Shown: positions 43,415 to 55,259 of the stretch, one piece after another
Numbering within the stretch: the stretch's first letter is position 1
Layout: every line of letters begins with the position of its first letter
Assembly: GCA_003991915.1 (NCBI GenBank)
Contig: RQTK01000179.1
Coordinates: 20,531-84,530, forward strand
DNA length: 64,000 nucleotides
Direction: 5' to 3'
Source of the DNA: Elysia chlorotica
Lineage: Eukaryota; Mollusca; Gastropoda; Plakobranchidae
Program-made: the position numbers and the translations under genes
Notes under the pieces: generated by a model
What the model saw: only the letters and a program-made list of their open reading frames with translations
Database searches by the model: none
What the model was told of the DNA's origin: nothing

Positions 43415-46400
43415 TCAGCTTTTTTTGTTCTGTTTCACAAACTCCTCCACGGATATTTGCTTGTTCAAAAGAGATGATCTTAACTCCTCATCACCTCTCA
43501 GCCTGAATACAATAGCCCGCATGGTTCGTCTATATGCAGAATTTACTAGCTTCTTGTTGCAGTGAAAAACTTCTCTTTCTACAGCTTCCACCATGACATG
43601 TAATCTCTGAAGACAAAACAAGAAAAATATAAGAAAGTTTTTATTGGCAATAAAATTTAGACTAAGAAATATTTATTTTCTTCTAGCCCTTAGTGTTAAA
43701 TGAGTGCTCATTTGCTATGTACACCCTTATGTCTGTTGGTCAGGTGATGTTCCAACATGATTTAGACACATTATTAAAACTGGAATGGAAAAAGAGGGAG
43801 AAGTAGACAAAGAGAAAATATCTGGGATGGGCTAGGAAGATGGAGGAGGTAGAAATAAAAAGATTGACCTGATTTTGAAATGTGGAGGACATGATCAGTG
43901 CCACCCTGCATGGCATTCCATGATGATTAAAATGTATCCACTAAGTGTCAGAAGGACATGTGATGCTGACTTATCATAGTGAATAAGTTGGCAAATCAGA
44001 ATGTGAAGAATCTTCTAATGACATTTTTAAAAAGCCTACATTGTCCTATCAGAGATGTTTAGATCAGGTAACTCTTCTTGTTCAAGGGCTACAAAATATA
44101 CTTATGGAGTATATAAACAAGTATGCCTTTATTGCTTAGCTAAAACTAATCTGAATAAACTAAATCAGGAAGAGATCAGCTCAGCACATAAATGGGGGAA
44201 GGGGACTTCAGGGACTTATTGGATAATCTTACATTATCTTGAAAAGAATTAATATTTCTCCCTAACACACCGCATAAGGCTATTAATAGTGTCTACACCT
44301 AACCATTAGGAAAATTCATTATAACTGTCTGGAAGTAGAACAATTTTTAAAATAAAATGTAACATTTACTTCTATTTGTACTTAAAAAGATAAACTAGTT
44401 GAAGCAATATTTGCTGGTAGTCTTTTTAGTTGGGGTCATTAATAAAACATGCAAGATATGAAGGTAAATCCTTAAAAAGATCATTACCTCTACACAAAGT
44501 GCTTCAGAAAATAATCGTTTTGCTGTAAGACGCAGTTCTTCCGTTTTTCGATCACATTTCACCTCAATTTGAGGCTTTTCATTTTTTTCTTTGAAGTAAG
44601 TTTTCCACTTGACATACACTTGCTTTGCTTCAGTTGAAACACGTTGATCTGGGTGCTTTCTTAACTTGTTCACTGTGTGACCTGATAAAATATAATAGAC
44701 ATATTCATTTTTTTTTTTTTACCAAATAAGGGTTATACAATTAGTCCCCTCACATTGTTCAAATTTAAATAACCACTCAAACCATGACAAAAAAAATCAC
44801 CTATTCACATTTAAAAAACATGATTTACAGTGGAAATCTAAAAAAAAAAAACAAAGTTTGATAATTCAAATTTCTCATTAAATGACTTTTAAACAAGGAT
44901 AGCTTATTTTCATTCTCTTTGGCTCTTTTAGCAAGGGACTCATGATTCAAAGTCTTTGTAGTTTGATCAAAGCTAGCACCACTAATAACCATTATAAAGC
45001 ATTACCTCTCAAGCAGCATTGAATGCGTTTGGCTGTTCATGGTATTCTTTTAGAAGGAATTGGGTTGGGAGATGGAAAGAAAACGATGGAAAATTTCAGA
45101 TATTTCCCCCTATTTCTCCCATTCCTATTCATACAATCAAAATCAATGATAAGGACCACAGTGATGATCACTGCTCTGTAACTACATGTACATGAGTGCA
45201 CACACACGTCACAGTGAAATGTTTTACTTTATCTTGTCCAACGTGTGGTACATCTAGGTTGTTTTTTTCTCGCTAAATGAAGAATTGTTCAACACACCAA
45301 GCAAAAAATTATATTGTCAGCTCTGTTTCATTAGATTGAAAGAAAATGGACTGAGCAAGTATACCCACCAATTTTTGTAGATATAAGGTTGTGACGAGGT
45401 GGGATTTTTTTACTGAGTTCTTTGAGGGATGCAATCAGAATGTCAACAGATTGGGCTGGAAGTTGAAGCTTGCACTTCAATCTTTGTATATCTTCCACCA
45501 CAACCACACCCTGGTGATGCATGTTTATAAAAAAAATAGTCAATGTCATTAATTGCTTAATTATTCTTAGTTGTTAAACAAAAATAAATCTTCCAAGAGT
45601 ATCCATTATAACTAATGCAACATGCTAGTTTTTAGTCTTTGTTAACCCTAATCATATGTCATGTTTTCTATCCTTGTCTGTACATTGTCAGGTCTCTTGC
45701 TTCATCTCCTAGTTTAGTTTAGCTTAAGCCTCTTAATTCCCTGTGGAATATGGGGCCACAGCAAATCCCCTCTACTGAACTCTAGTCTGGTTAGTCCTTT
45801 CCAGCTTGGCCCATGTACTACCAGCAGCTTTTATCTCAGCATCGGTGCTTCGTCACCTAGTCTGCTTTGGCGTCCGACCTTGCGCTTATCTTGGGGGTTC
45901 CAGTTGGATACAGGTTCCCAATGTGTGTGGCCTATCCAACCCCATTTGCGCTTTCTGATTTCCGTCTTGATGGGGGTTTGCTTCGTTCTGTCCGTCCGAC
46001 ATTTCTTTGTTTGGGATAACTTCAGACCAAAAAAAGTTAAGGATATTTATGAGGCATCTGTTAATGAATGATTGCAATTTATGGCTGTTGGTCTTGGTAA
46101 TGAGCCATGTTTCTGAACCACAGAGTAAGACCAACTTCACGTTGCTATTGAAGATCCTGATCTTGTTTCGTACTAACAAGGCTGTAGACCTCCACATTAG
46201 TTTTAGGTTATTGAAAGTGTATTAGGCCTTATTGATTCGGCATCTAATGTCCTCCTCTGTTCCTCCGTCTTTACTTACAAGAAAAAACAAATTGTCAACC
46301 TCTGATGTTTTCCTGCAGTGGGTCTGCCTGTCTGTTATTGATTCGTAAGAGTCAGTTTTTCAGATATATATCTGAAATGCAAACCTCCAAACCTGTGGCA

Positions 46401-47163
46401 AGTTGTCACTCTTTGGCAAGGTTTCATCTCCTAGTACAGGTAAAATGGCGTTCTTGTCATGAAAGTTTGCCTACCATCAAAGGCAAACAAAACCAAGACT
46501 ATTTCTTAATTTATTTTTTTCCATGCTCTGGCAATGACAAAATGATTTACCACACTTCCATGTATATCACTGCTGGAAAAGTATCCATTGTTTATGAGAA
46601 AAATTTGTAGTAAAACTAACAGTAAACAGAAATCATGACAGCAATAAAGGTATGTATAATCACTGCACCAGTTAGCTATTAGGGTTCATTACAAAACATT
46701 ATTGGCATTGACAATTCTATAAGTTAGTACTTTATGGGTTACCTTGTCACCCCTGATGTGTGGAGAGACAACACTATACGGTTTTATCATTATCACCCTT
46801 TGCCAACCAGATGCACTGATATCTAGCATATAGATAGATTTGTAGAGGCACAAATTTACCCGTGATGTCAGTATAGGGTTTATGGTGGTTTGAGAATGTT
46901 TGCTTAAATATAATGATAGTTTTTAACTATAATGGGTATTTACATTTTTTTTTTATGTCTCAAGTTTAGATAAAACTTGGTTTTCTCTTCACTTACAATA
47001 ATTTGAGACGTATACAAAAACAGTAAAAACTACATATATTTTAAATAATATTAGTCACCTTTAAAGAATGGATAGTGCTTTGTTTGAAAGATTTTGAAGA
47101 TGAGCATGCCACAACATCCAATTTTGGCTTTTCTCTAGGCGTTTTCTTGAGATATTTGTCCAT
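43415..47163 (-). CDS. TCEANC2: Transcription elongation factor A N-terminal domain-containing protein 2
   Basis: This is a small nuclear protein related to the N-terminal domain of TFIIS (LW domain), a helical protein-interaction module of elongation factors. Coding exons on the minus strand are 47163-47059, 45510-45369, 44681-44488 and 43606-43415 (stop). Phases 0, 1 and 0 agree at each junction and all borders are GT-AG, giving 210 residues against about 208 as I recall for human.

The order of landmarks is [10 protein letters not shown] at the N-terminus, [10 protein letters not shown], then [17 protein letters not shown] and [20 protein letters not shown] of the LW domain. These are followed by [28 protein letters not shown] and the C-terminal [20 protein letters not shown]. 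The first coding exon has a 15-nt 5' UTR after an acceptor, so a non-coding first exon must lie further right. A second copy of that coding exon exists at 49979-50098. Confidence 0.9.
45650..46300 (-). mobile_element. Degenerate LINE reverse transcriptase C-terminus
   Basis: Minus-strand 46197-45886 encodes [37 protein letters not shown] and [13 protein letters not shown], the ordered tail motifs (VLLYGSETW, FINRCLR, RxGWIGHTLR) of a common animal LINE family. The carboxyl part passes into stops. It lies in the TCEANC2 intron between exons 1 and 2. Confidence 0.75.
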
Positions 47164-48930
47164 CTTTAGGCTTTTAATCTGAAAAACACAATAGCATTCG
47201 GTCAAACTTGACATTTTAAATGTAAGTAAGATGGTTCAGTACATACAGTATTATCACAGTGGTCTTAGCCTAAAAACTCTCTGCTTAAGAGCCAACTCCA
47301 TCTAAGAACCCATTTTTACCCAAAAATTAGTTTATTGTTCATGTCATTTATGTAAGTTGGGATTTCTTTTTTTTTCCTTCTATTTATACTTTTAACTTAC
47401 CTGAAGCATAGACTGTTTCTATCATTATTTAAGACATTAATTTGTTTCTATAATACAAGTACATCTACATACAAAAAGGCGGATGTCAATGATTCATACT
47501 CATGATTGGTTATGATCTGTCTTGGTATTTTCTTTACACAATTTATTGGATTCTAAAAGCTAAAATGAGCGATGAAAAACTTGGTAATGTCCTCAACTGT
47601 CAAGCTGAGAGTCAATGGTTTGAATCTGAACTGGAGCCACTGTCTTCATTTATCTTCAGATAACTTATAAATAATGGGATGTAAATTCATCAGAGATATA
47701 ACTACTTCATTGTCAATCAGAGGCTCATTGAATGATTGATCTCTCTGCTGTAAAACTTAATCTGTCTTAAAACCTAGTTTCTTGTCTCCTATGGGCAGGT
47801 TATTACGTATTATACTGACTGCCTTGTAATGCATCAATATTGCACAATATAATTTGTCATTTAGTGCAGACCTGTGATTAAAATTAGGAGAGAGGTAATT
47901 TATTTTATAAAGAAATTATAGATCAATCTAGATCTCTCTCGCATCTCAAAAGTAATTCTTTTACACCTAGAAGATAAATAAAAATATCCCTAAAACAGAT
48001 TCAGGCCACGATTTACACATCTTATGATTTTTAAATAAAGTGCTTGTTTCTTCACACCTATTGTTGGTTATTTCTTTGAATACATGTACCAGCTATAGCA
48101 CCACTAATAGGCATTATAAAAGCACTATCTGTCAAGCAGCATTGAATGCATTTGGCTGTCCAAGGTATTTTTTTAGAAGGAATTGGGTTGGGAGATAGAA
48201 AGAAAACAACGGGAAACTCCCATCTGTGCAATTTTTCCAAAAAAAAATGAGGCATTTTTCTCTATATATTTTTAACAATTTTATAGTTCAGGAATGAGCC
48301 CTTCTGTAATTTCAAATCCTCTTAATTTGAAGTTTTGTCCTAATCCCAAGCAATTCAAATTGAGGTTCCCACTGTATTTCAAGTTTTTATTATAATAATA
48401 GGTGCACCACACTTTTATTGAAATTATACATTTAGTTCACCCATTTGAAAGATTTATTCAACCCCCGCCCCCATCTCCCTCTTAAAATCTGTGCAACAGT
48501 TCTAAAATTTTAGATATTTCTCCCTTTTTCTCCCATTCCTATTCATACAACCATAATCAATGATAAGGACCACAGTGATGATCACTGCTCTGTAACTACA
48601 CGTACACGAGTGCACACAGTGAAATGCTTTACTTTATCTTGTCCAACTGTTATGGTACATCTAGGTCCTTTTTTTTCCTCTCTAAATGAAGAATTTTTCA
48701 ACCATGAAGAGGTTGCTTGTTTTTAACATTGTTCAAAATGACATATTGCTGAGCTAAACAGCTGAGTGTTTTTTTTTTAATTTCATGTTACCCATCAGCA
48801 AATTAACTTCATGTGTATTTCTTTCAATTTTCATGTTACTCATACAAATATTAGTTGCCTTTTCTTTTATTTCTTTCACACTATTAGTTTCTAAAAATTG
48901 ACTATATTTTATTTTTATTTCATTTGCCCA

Positions 48931-49200
48931 TTATGTAAAGATGGTGTATGTATCCATATTGCATATACATTGTATATATATATATATATATATATGAAAG
49001 CAACACAGTTTTGGTGGGGAAAAAAACACACCAAGCAAAAAATTATAATAGTTTCTCTTGTGCTTCTTGTTCTCTTTGGAGAAAAGGCTGATAATGTCTG
49101 CAAAGTCAAGATTCTCCAGCTGCTTCATAAAGGTCCACTGGATACCCGTCCTCTGGTCTGTAGGAAGGTTGTCTTCGTTTCATGAGCTCTACAGAAAAGG
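48931..49200 (-). mobile_element. Degenerate LINE reverse transcriptase palm fragment
   Basis: Minus-strand translation gives QRTGIQWTFMKQLENLDFAD followed by an ISLFSKENKK-like stretch, resembling the RGIQWT...LDDLDFADDIALLS catalytic segment of LINE reverse transcriptases with the second Asp lost. It is a short fragment inside duplication unit B, apparently the same LINE lineage as the 45650-46300 remnant. Confidence 0.6.
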
Positions 49201-49978
49201 ACTCTTCCTCATCCAAGCAGGTTTTGTGGATATCTGTTGCGGTTTCTGTGACGAGAGGGAGCTGTTGGCTCCATGCTCAACCCCAAACCTGGAGGGCCTA
49301 TGAGTGCTCTTGGTCTGATCTCTACCTTTCAATCTGTTGGCTTGGGTGACTCTACCAGGAGATGAATCTCCAGCTAGCATAGCTCTAAACGTCATTGAAA
49401 CGTGCAAACCTCCCAACCTGCGGCAAGTTGTCACTCTTTGGCAAGTACAGGTAAAATGGCGTTCTTGTCATGAAAGTTTGGCTACCATCAAAGGCGAACA
49501 AAACCAAGACTATTTCTTAATTTATTTACCACACTTCCATGTATATAACTGGTGGAAAAGTATCCATTATTTATGAGAAAGATTTGTTTAGAATTTTCAG
49601 TAGTAAAACTAACAGTAAACAGAAATCATGATAGCAATAAAGGTATGTATAATCACTGCACCAGTTAGCTATTAGGGTTCATTACAAAACATTATTGGCA
49701 TTGACAATGCTATAAGTTAGTACTTTATGGGTTACCTTGTCACCCCTGATGTGTGGAGAGACTTAAAACACTATACGGTTTTATCCTTTTCCAGTATAGG
49801 GTTAATGGTGGTTTGAGAATGTTTGCTTAAATATAATGATAGTTTTTAATTATAATGGGTATTTACATTTTCTTTTTATGTCTCAAGTTTAGATAAAACT
49901 TGGGTTTTCTCTTCACTTACAATAATTTGAGACATACAAGATCGGTAAAACCTACATATTTTACATAATATTAGTCAC

Positions 49979-50098
49979 CTTTAAAGAATGGATAGTGCTT
50001 TGTTTGAAAGATTTTGAAGATGAGCATGCCACAACATCCAATTTTGGCTTTTCTCTAGGCGTTTTCTTGAGATATTTGTCCATCTTTAGGCTTTTAAT
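49979..50098 (-). CDS. Duplicate copy of TCEANC2 first coding exon
   Basis: The 120-bp exon (acceptor ttttcag, 15 nt, ATG at 50083, 35 codons, donor aag|gtgact) is identical to the one at 47059-47178. Its total length is a multiple of three and both ends are in phase 0. It could act as an alternative first exon, or be included before the other copy without shifting the frame, giving a protein with a repeated 35-residue start. Whether it is expressed is unknown. Confidence 0.6.
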
Positions 50099-51289
50099 CT
50101 GAAAAACACAATAGCATTCGGTCAAACTTGACATTTTAAATGAAAGTAAGATGGTTCAGTACATACAGCATCATCACAGTGGTCTTAGCCTAAAAACTCT
50201 CTGCTTCAGAGCCAACTCCATCTAAGAACCCATTTTTACCCAAAAATTAGTTTATTGTTCTTTTCATTTATGTAAGTTGGGATTTCTTTTTCTTTCCTTC
50301 TATTTATACTTTTAACTTACCTGAAGCATAGACTGTTTTTATCATTATTTAAGACATTAATTTGTTTCTATAATACAAGTGCATCTACATACAAAAAGGC
50401 GGGTGTCAATAATTGGTTAATATGATCTTTACACAATTTATTGATATTGATATTGATATTGATATAAAAGCTAAAATGAGCTATGAAAAACTTGGTAATG
50501 TCCTCAACTGTCAAGCTGAGAGTCAATGAATGGTTTGAATCTGAACTGGAGCCACTGTCTTCATTTATCTTCAGATAACTTAAAATGGGATGTAAATTCA
50601 TCAGAGATATAACTACTTCATTGTCAATCAGGCTCATTGAATGATTGATCTCTCTGCTGTAAAACTTAATCTGTCTTAGAACCTATGTTTCTTGTCTCCT
50701 ATGGGCAGGTTATTACATATTAGACTGACTGCCTTGCAATGTATCAATATTGCACAATATAATTTGTCATTTAGTGCAGACCTGTGATTAAAATTAGGAG
50801 AGAGGTAATTTATTTTATAAAGAAATTATAGATCAATCTAGATCTCTCTCGCATCTCAAAAGTAATTTTTTACACCTAAGATAACAAATAAAAATACATG
50901 TATCCCTAAAACAGATTCAGGCCATCATTTAAACATCTTATAATTTTTAAATAAAGTGCTTGTTTCTTCACACCTATTATTGGTTATTTCTTTGAATACA
51001 TGTACCAGCTACACCCGACAAAATGAAGAATAGGTTGCATCTCTTTTGACAAATTTTATAAATCTTTATCTTGACTCGCTAATTCATATTCATATCGCTT
51101 TTTTCAATTATGACACTCCCATTTATAAATCTAAAATGTGAGAATTAGGCCTCAGGAAAATGCACAATACTGTTGTCTAGTTACAACATTTTCTACAACT
51201 TCAAGTTTAAAAAAAATCTTTGAAACACAGTCTAAGTTTACAAAAAGTATTGAATCTACAGGTTATGTAGATCCAGGTGCTTAAACGGT

Positions 51290-51765
51290 AGCTTAACAAA
51301 CAGGTCAAATCAAACATCAGGCTCTTCTCTGACAACAAAGCCATCCATCACAGAATCCAAAGTATGGAAGACTAAAAACAATTACTTGTTATCCAACCTA
51401 GATGCCCTTGCTGTCTGGGAACAGAAGTGGGATTTTATAAATGTGTTTTCATCCCGACAAATGCCAAGTCATGTAGATCACCAGAAGCCACACCTAAAAG
51501 GACTCATCCTACTATGGTCTACTCAGGTTCGTGTGACGCAACCGGAAGGTTTACTTGTGGGACATCAAAGACCAAGCCTTTAAGATGCTCCTTTGCCCAA
51601 AACTATGCAGCTGCAGTACAGGACCCTTACTAGATATCGCAGCATTAGAAAGAATCTAAAGATGTGTAGCCGAGAATGGAACTACCTCCCCCATGAAACT
51701 GTGGCTGCCCCATCCAAGTGTGTCTGGCCTTCCAAGCAAGGATACCAAAGACTAGGTCCTATCCA
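51290..51765 (+). mobile_element. Degenerate LINE reverse transcriptase fragment
   Basis: The plus strand reads VKSNIRLFSDNKAIHHRIQS at about 51307, then NLDALAVWEQKWDF near 51390, QNYAAAVQDPY near 51600 and an LKMCSREWNY-like stretch. These resemble FADDTIIYRRI / LQxDLDALxxWExxW / YAAAVWDPYT landmarks of CR1/Jockey-like reverse transcriptases. Frames shift and stops intervene, so it is inactive. The YADD aspartates are partly lost (FSDN). Confidence 0.7.
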
Positions 51766-51902
51766 ATTGAAAAATTGTTTTTTTAACTCACTGGAGACCA
51801 GGATTTGATAAATAGCTAATAGTTGAAGACCAAAAAATCAGAAATGGTGTTCAGTGAGTTAAAAAAAACAACTTAGATCTAGGCTTTAGAAGTTTGAGTT
51901 GT

Positions 51903-52125
51903 TTTTAACGTTCGATGTCAACACTATATCAGTCCTAAGATTGACGTCTGACAATACGTGCTGCCACACACGAGACTGGACGGGGATACGCGACTCCTGT
52001 TTCAGCCGGTCACATTAAACTGACACCGACCCAACCAGCAGGGGGCGAAATTGCCGGAGCTTGAACCAGGGACCCCCTGCGTCAGAGTCGATGTTCTACC
52101 CCAGGGCTACTGCGTCCCCTTCTAG
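51903..52125 (-). repeat. Nearly full-length tRNA-derived SINE, reversed
   Basis: Read on the minus strand it has the tRNA-like head ('gggtccctggttcaagctcc' region), a body with 'gccggctgaaacaggag'-type sequence, 'cgtgtgtggcagcacg', and a degenerate tail ending like 'gacatcgaacgtt'. The order matches the copy at 55015-55255. Confidence 0.7.
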
Positions 52126-52200
52126 GCCTAGGCTCCTGTGAAGCAAACCTGGATGTAATCAAACCTGCTAATTCAAATGTTGAATTTGAGCAGAAACACA

Positions 52201-52278
52201 GAAGAAGAAGAAGAAGAAGAAGAAGAAGAAGAAGAAGAAGAAGAAGAAGAAGAAGAAGAAGAAGAAGAAGAAGAAGAA
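52201..52278. repeat. (AAG)n microsatellite
   Basis: This is an AAG trinucleotide array. The leucine-rich minus-strand ORF across it is spurious. Confidence 0.96.
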
Positions 52279-52289
52279 AAAATAAGGGG

Positions 52290-53500
52290 GTGGGGGGAGG
52301 TGGAGAAATAGAAGAATAAGATCCAGCAACCAATGATGAAAGGAGAAAAAAATAGCAGGATCCGTGGTTATCTATGGCCTCGAAGATTTAAGATCTATCT
52401 AATCTAGAATCTAGATCTATCTAGATTTTACTCGGAATGATTTTTGTAAACTTGTACATGTATGCGAAAGTTACCATTGTTGAAGATGAGATTATATCAT
52501 CGTTAATGCTTATGAATAAATGCCTACATTTTAGTCTTTAGATGGAAGTGTCTTCCGAGCCCGCAACATCGTGGTCTACCTAGAGATGTACTCCAGACAT
52601 GTAGATCAGCCCCAGCGTCTGGACTTAGGAGACTGATCAGTGTTCACTGGAGAGTGGACTCAGTGAAGCTCAGTGGAGAGACCACGATACTGCGCAAACG
52701 CGAGGACGGCATTTTCATTTTCTTGGGTTTCCCCCAAATTCCCCGATCTATTTTAACTCCCTAAGGCCAGAGCCAGACAGGCGCTGGTGGCAGGGTTGGT
52801 GCTGTGGAATCGGTAGGAAATCCTCTTGTATTTTTGTCAGACTCGGTCTGATTGCGCAAATAAATTAAGGCTGTCATTATTCGCAATAGTATTCCGATTA
52901 ACTCTACAGCTTATTCGGGATAGTATAAGCGGGTGTATTTTTAGAATTCTGTAGCTAATTCTCCCAAGGCCAAGCCAAAATAGGTTAAATCCGTACGGTT
53001 AGCAAATAGCATGCAGTGCGAGTCTAAGAGGCCATTTAGATTAACAGTTCATTCTTCTACAATATGAGGGATATCAAAGAACATGTGGGTATCCCCAAAA
53101 CGCATCGATAAAACTGTGTGTAAACGAGAGACACTTTTCGATATCCAGAAGTTCTCCGCCCAGGCGACGCTAGATATTTTCCTGCCGGCGGACTGTGGCA
53201 CGTGTCACCTTGGGTGATGACAGGCCAACCAAAAAAAAAAAAATTTAGCACCCGAATCATAAAACAAATAACATATTCATGATCAGCGTCTCAAAATTAG
53301 TAAAAAAAAAAAAAAAAATCCTCGCGAGAAGACCCCAATAATGCCGAACTACGAAGCTTGAATTATTTTTGTATTTTTTTTTTTTTTTGCCATTACCACC
53401 GTGGCCCATCTCTGCATTTTGGAAACTCGGTGAAACAAAGTTTCAGCAAGTCCACTTCATTATAAACATCTAGATCTAAATCTAGACCTAGCTACTCCGA
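52290..53500. other. Likely 5' region of TCEANC2, no exon assigned
   Basis: The non-coding first exon and promoter of TCEANC2 should lie to the right of 50098 on the minus strand. A GC-richer patch at about 52540-52700 is a candidate, but I see no decisive donor. Poly-A tracts occur at 53230, 53300 and 53370. Confidence 0.3.
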
Positions 53501-53507
53501 AATCAGA

Positions 53508-53875
53508 GCCGTTTTATTTTTCCAGTAGGCCTACTATAACATTTGTAGTTTATATACTAGGACTAGCTCATGGTCTACTAGTGCAATGTCTGGGTGGAAT
53601 AAAAAGAAGAGGATGTACTGAAATGTATTGCTATGTTATCCAAGTACGCTCGTACATGAGCTTGCGTCAGCCATTTTGTTGACGTTTAATTTTCGCTCAA
53701 AGCCGTTTTATTTTCCAGTAGGCCTATTATAACATTATACTAGGACTAGCTCATGGTCTACTGGTGCAATGTCTGGGTGGAATAAAAAAGGGAATGTACT
53801 GATTTATTGCTATATTATCCAAGTACATGAGCTTGAGTAAGCCATTTTGTTGACGTTTGAATTTCGCGCAAAGAG
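53508..53875. repeat. Tandem duplication (~190 bp) with promoter-like motifs
   Basis: Two units begin 'agccgttttattt(t)tccagt' (about 53508 and 53701) and share 'aggactagctcatggtctac', 'gcaatgtctgggtggaata' and 'gccattttgttgacgttt'. The last contains an AAAATGGC core on the minus strand, resembling a YY1 site. It could be a duplicated regulatory segment or a neutral repeat. Confidence 0.75.
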
Positions 53876-53879
53876 GTCC

Positions 53880-54377
53880 ATGGACTGACAGTGTGGACGG
53901 ATCCTCTCTCATCGACAAACAGTCAGCCAAACGATGACCAGATAGAAGGCCTGACAGTTCAACTGAAACTTTGTTGATGAACTAACAGTTAATGTAAAGG
54001 GGCCCTGAGAAATTTCGGTTCATTTTTTTTAAACTTGTAATAATTCTGGTTGCGGCTGTAAATTATAGCTCTATAAACAACTTGTGCTTATAGAACTATC
54101 GACATATTGTATGCCTATAAATCAAACATTAAAATTAAGTGTAAAGGAATCCTTTTTAGTAGACCTATAATTTTGATTAAGACAGAGAGTCTACCTACAG
54201 TCATGCTGCAAAGTGATGTGCAGACTTGCATTGATAGTCAAATCATGAATTTTAGACACTTGCTCTATGTCGAATGTTTAGCACCCAGCTACATTTTTAT
54301 ATGTCTTTTACCACCTTTCTTTATTTCTCCCCTTGTCTCTCTATATGTTTGTCTGTCTATACCTGTATGTCTGCCTA

Positions 54378-54430
<53 letters not shown>

Positions 54431-54990
54431 ACCAATAGATATTAGATAGGGCCACGGTGGCCTTTTCTAAAAAAAAAACAAACGAAAAAAACAAAAAAAA
54501 AACATAAAAAGAGACCACAAATCTATCGTCGTGCCATGGGAGATGTGTGTTTGTGTGTGTGTGTGTGTGTGTGGGGGTGTGGGGGGGGGGGGGGTAGCTT
54601 AGAGCTCATTCGATTAACTTCAAATTTTCTTACGTCAAGTAAAAAAAAAAAACAACTCGATTGGTATGCTTAGGTCGTGAGTGCTATGCGAGTGTTGCTC
54701 TATGATGCTCGCTTCAAGCTAGAAACTGGACATTCCCCGCTGACCTAACATGACTTCAGTCAACAGTCAAAACTCCCAACACTACACACAACACACAAAC
54801 AAACAAACACACACACACTTTAAGGCTGCTTTCCTACATTCAATCTAACATCGTTTGTTATACAATTTCATAAGTTTAAGTTCAATTAATTTTACTGTAT
54901 GTGATCTAATGTAACACACAGATTTTAATTTTTTTTTTACAAATCACACTGGATCTAGTTCTACATGTAGGGGCCTAGGCCTATACAACT
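53880..54990. other. Gene-free stretch with TC, GT and G runs
   Basis: It holds a TC array (about 54380-54427), a GT/G run (about 54545-54595) and a CA-rich patch near 54785-54820. The 54107-54445 ORF reads into the TC array and is unsupported. Confidence 0.45.
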
Positions 54991-55014
54991 TTGGCTCTAC
55001 TTAATGGGGGGAGG

Positions 55015-55255
55015 GGGGGGGGCGGTGGTCCTGGGGTAGAACGTCGGCTTCCGACGCAAAAGGTCCGTGGTTCGAGCCCTGGCGATTTCGCTCCCAGTAT
55101 AATGTGACTGGCTAAGACAGCAGTCATGGTATCCCCGCCCTGCCTCGTGTGTGGCAGCATATAAAATTGTCAGACGCCAGTCTTGGGACCCGTCCGCAAT
55201 ATAGTCTATATAGTGCTGATGTTGGACGTTAAACCAACTTAACCCCAACTCTAGC
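55015..55255 (+). repeat. Full-length tRNA-derived SINE
   Basis: The head 'cctggggtagaacgtcggct' and 'ggttcgagccctgg' give A-box/B-box-like spacing. The body contains 'gccctgcctcgtgtgtggca' and 'aaaattgtcagacgccagtc', and the tail contains 'cccgtccgcaatatagtcta' and 'gttggacgttaaaccaactt'. This is the best reference copy of the family in the window. Confidence 0.75.
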
Positions 55256-55259
55256 CTCT

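Larger units (their letters stand above)
44971..51013. repeat. Tandem duplication of ~3 kb spanning TCEANC2 exon 1
   Basis: Unit A (about 44971-48090) and unit B (about 48091-51013) share order and orientation. Both open 'agcta(ta)gcaccactaat' and close 'tttgaatacatgtaccagct'. Unit A contains exons 1 and 2 of TCEANC2. Unit B contains only an exon 1 copy, because the part matching exon 2 is missing and the sequence around 48707-49026 is not shared. Long stretches (for example 46880-48080 versus 49795-51010) are almost identical. Confidence 0.85.

Noticed and set aside
45886..46197. 103-codon minus-strand ORF as a host gene
   Set aside because: Its VLLCGSETW and FINRCL motifs identify it as a LINE reverse transcriptase remnant.
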